From a bacterium (GTDB taxonomy: Bacteria; Bacillota_I; Bacilli_A; RF39; UBA660): DNA of 5,867 nucleotides. Of this stretch, positions 5,803 through 5,867 are shown piece after piece (within the stretch, counting starts at the first letter, position 1; the number at the start of each line of letters is the position of its first letter). The notes beneath the pieces were generated by a model, which saw only the letters and a program-made list of their open reading frames with translations, searched no databases and had not been told where the DNA came from. The stretch covers positions 1-5,867 of the forward strand of contig JAQXIG010000125.1 of NCBI GenBank assembly GCA_029007685.1. Direction: 5' to 3'. A program made the position numbers and the translations under genes.

Positions 5803-5867
5803 TTATGAATAAATTTTTTTATCAAAATTTATAATACTTTTTAATATTTTTATGAAATTATATAGAA

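Noticed and set aside
5803..5867. TATAAT at 5830-5835 and an ATG at 5852 as the start of another gene
   Set aside because: No -35 lies at proper spacing, no ribosome site precedes the ATG, and only four codons are visible before the window ends.

Overview
The window is AT-rich DNA from a walled, low-GC Bacilli-type bacterium. Three things point there: an EzrA division regulator (a Firmicutes protein), a cysteine-free S4 of exactly 200 residues, and the order rpsD (divergent) / ezrA - cysteine desulfurase - thiI, which resembles the ezrA-nifZ-thiI neighbourhood of Bacillus subtilis. The closest lineage cannot be named from sequence alone. An uncultured, host-associated Bacilli lineage is a reasonable guess.

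Layout. Minus strand, read from right to left: ezrA (4521-2806), a NifS/NifZ-type cysteine desulfurase (2229-1108), and the 5' two thirds of thiI (819 to the window edge). Plus strand: rpsD (5130-5732), with a perfect-consensus promoter, a roughly 150-nt structured leader that probably mediates S4 autoregulation, and two tandem terminator hairpins.

Function. The desulfurase takes sulfur from cysteine and very likely hands it to ThiI, which makes 4-thiouridine at tRNA position 8. EzrA is a membrane-anchored modulator of the FtsZ ring. S4 nucleates assembly of the 30S subunit and usually represses its own mRNA.

The least ordinary part is what lies between the genes. All three longer gaps on the minus strand contain long open segments that look like broken or decaying small genes. 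One (1079-843) is a 55-codon ORF plus 22 more codons after a single TAG, fitting snugly between the desulfurase and thiI. One (2753-2230) keeps an extended -10 and a near-perfect Shine-Dalgarno but now has several stops and a frame change. One (4898-4678) is a frameshifted protein ending in a membrane helix, next to a 27/28-nt tandem duplication that supplies the rpsD -35 box. None of the three matches a family I recognise. AT-rich DNA gives chance open frames less often than this, but chance cannot be excluded by eye. No mobile element, CRISPR array, tRNA or rRNA was seen.
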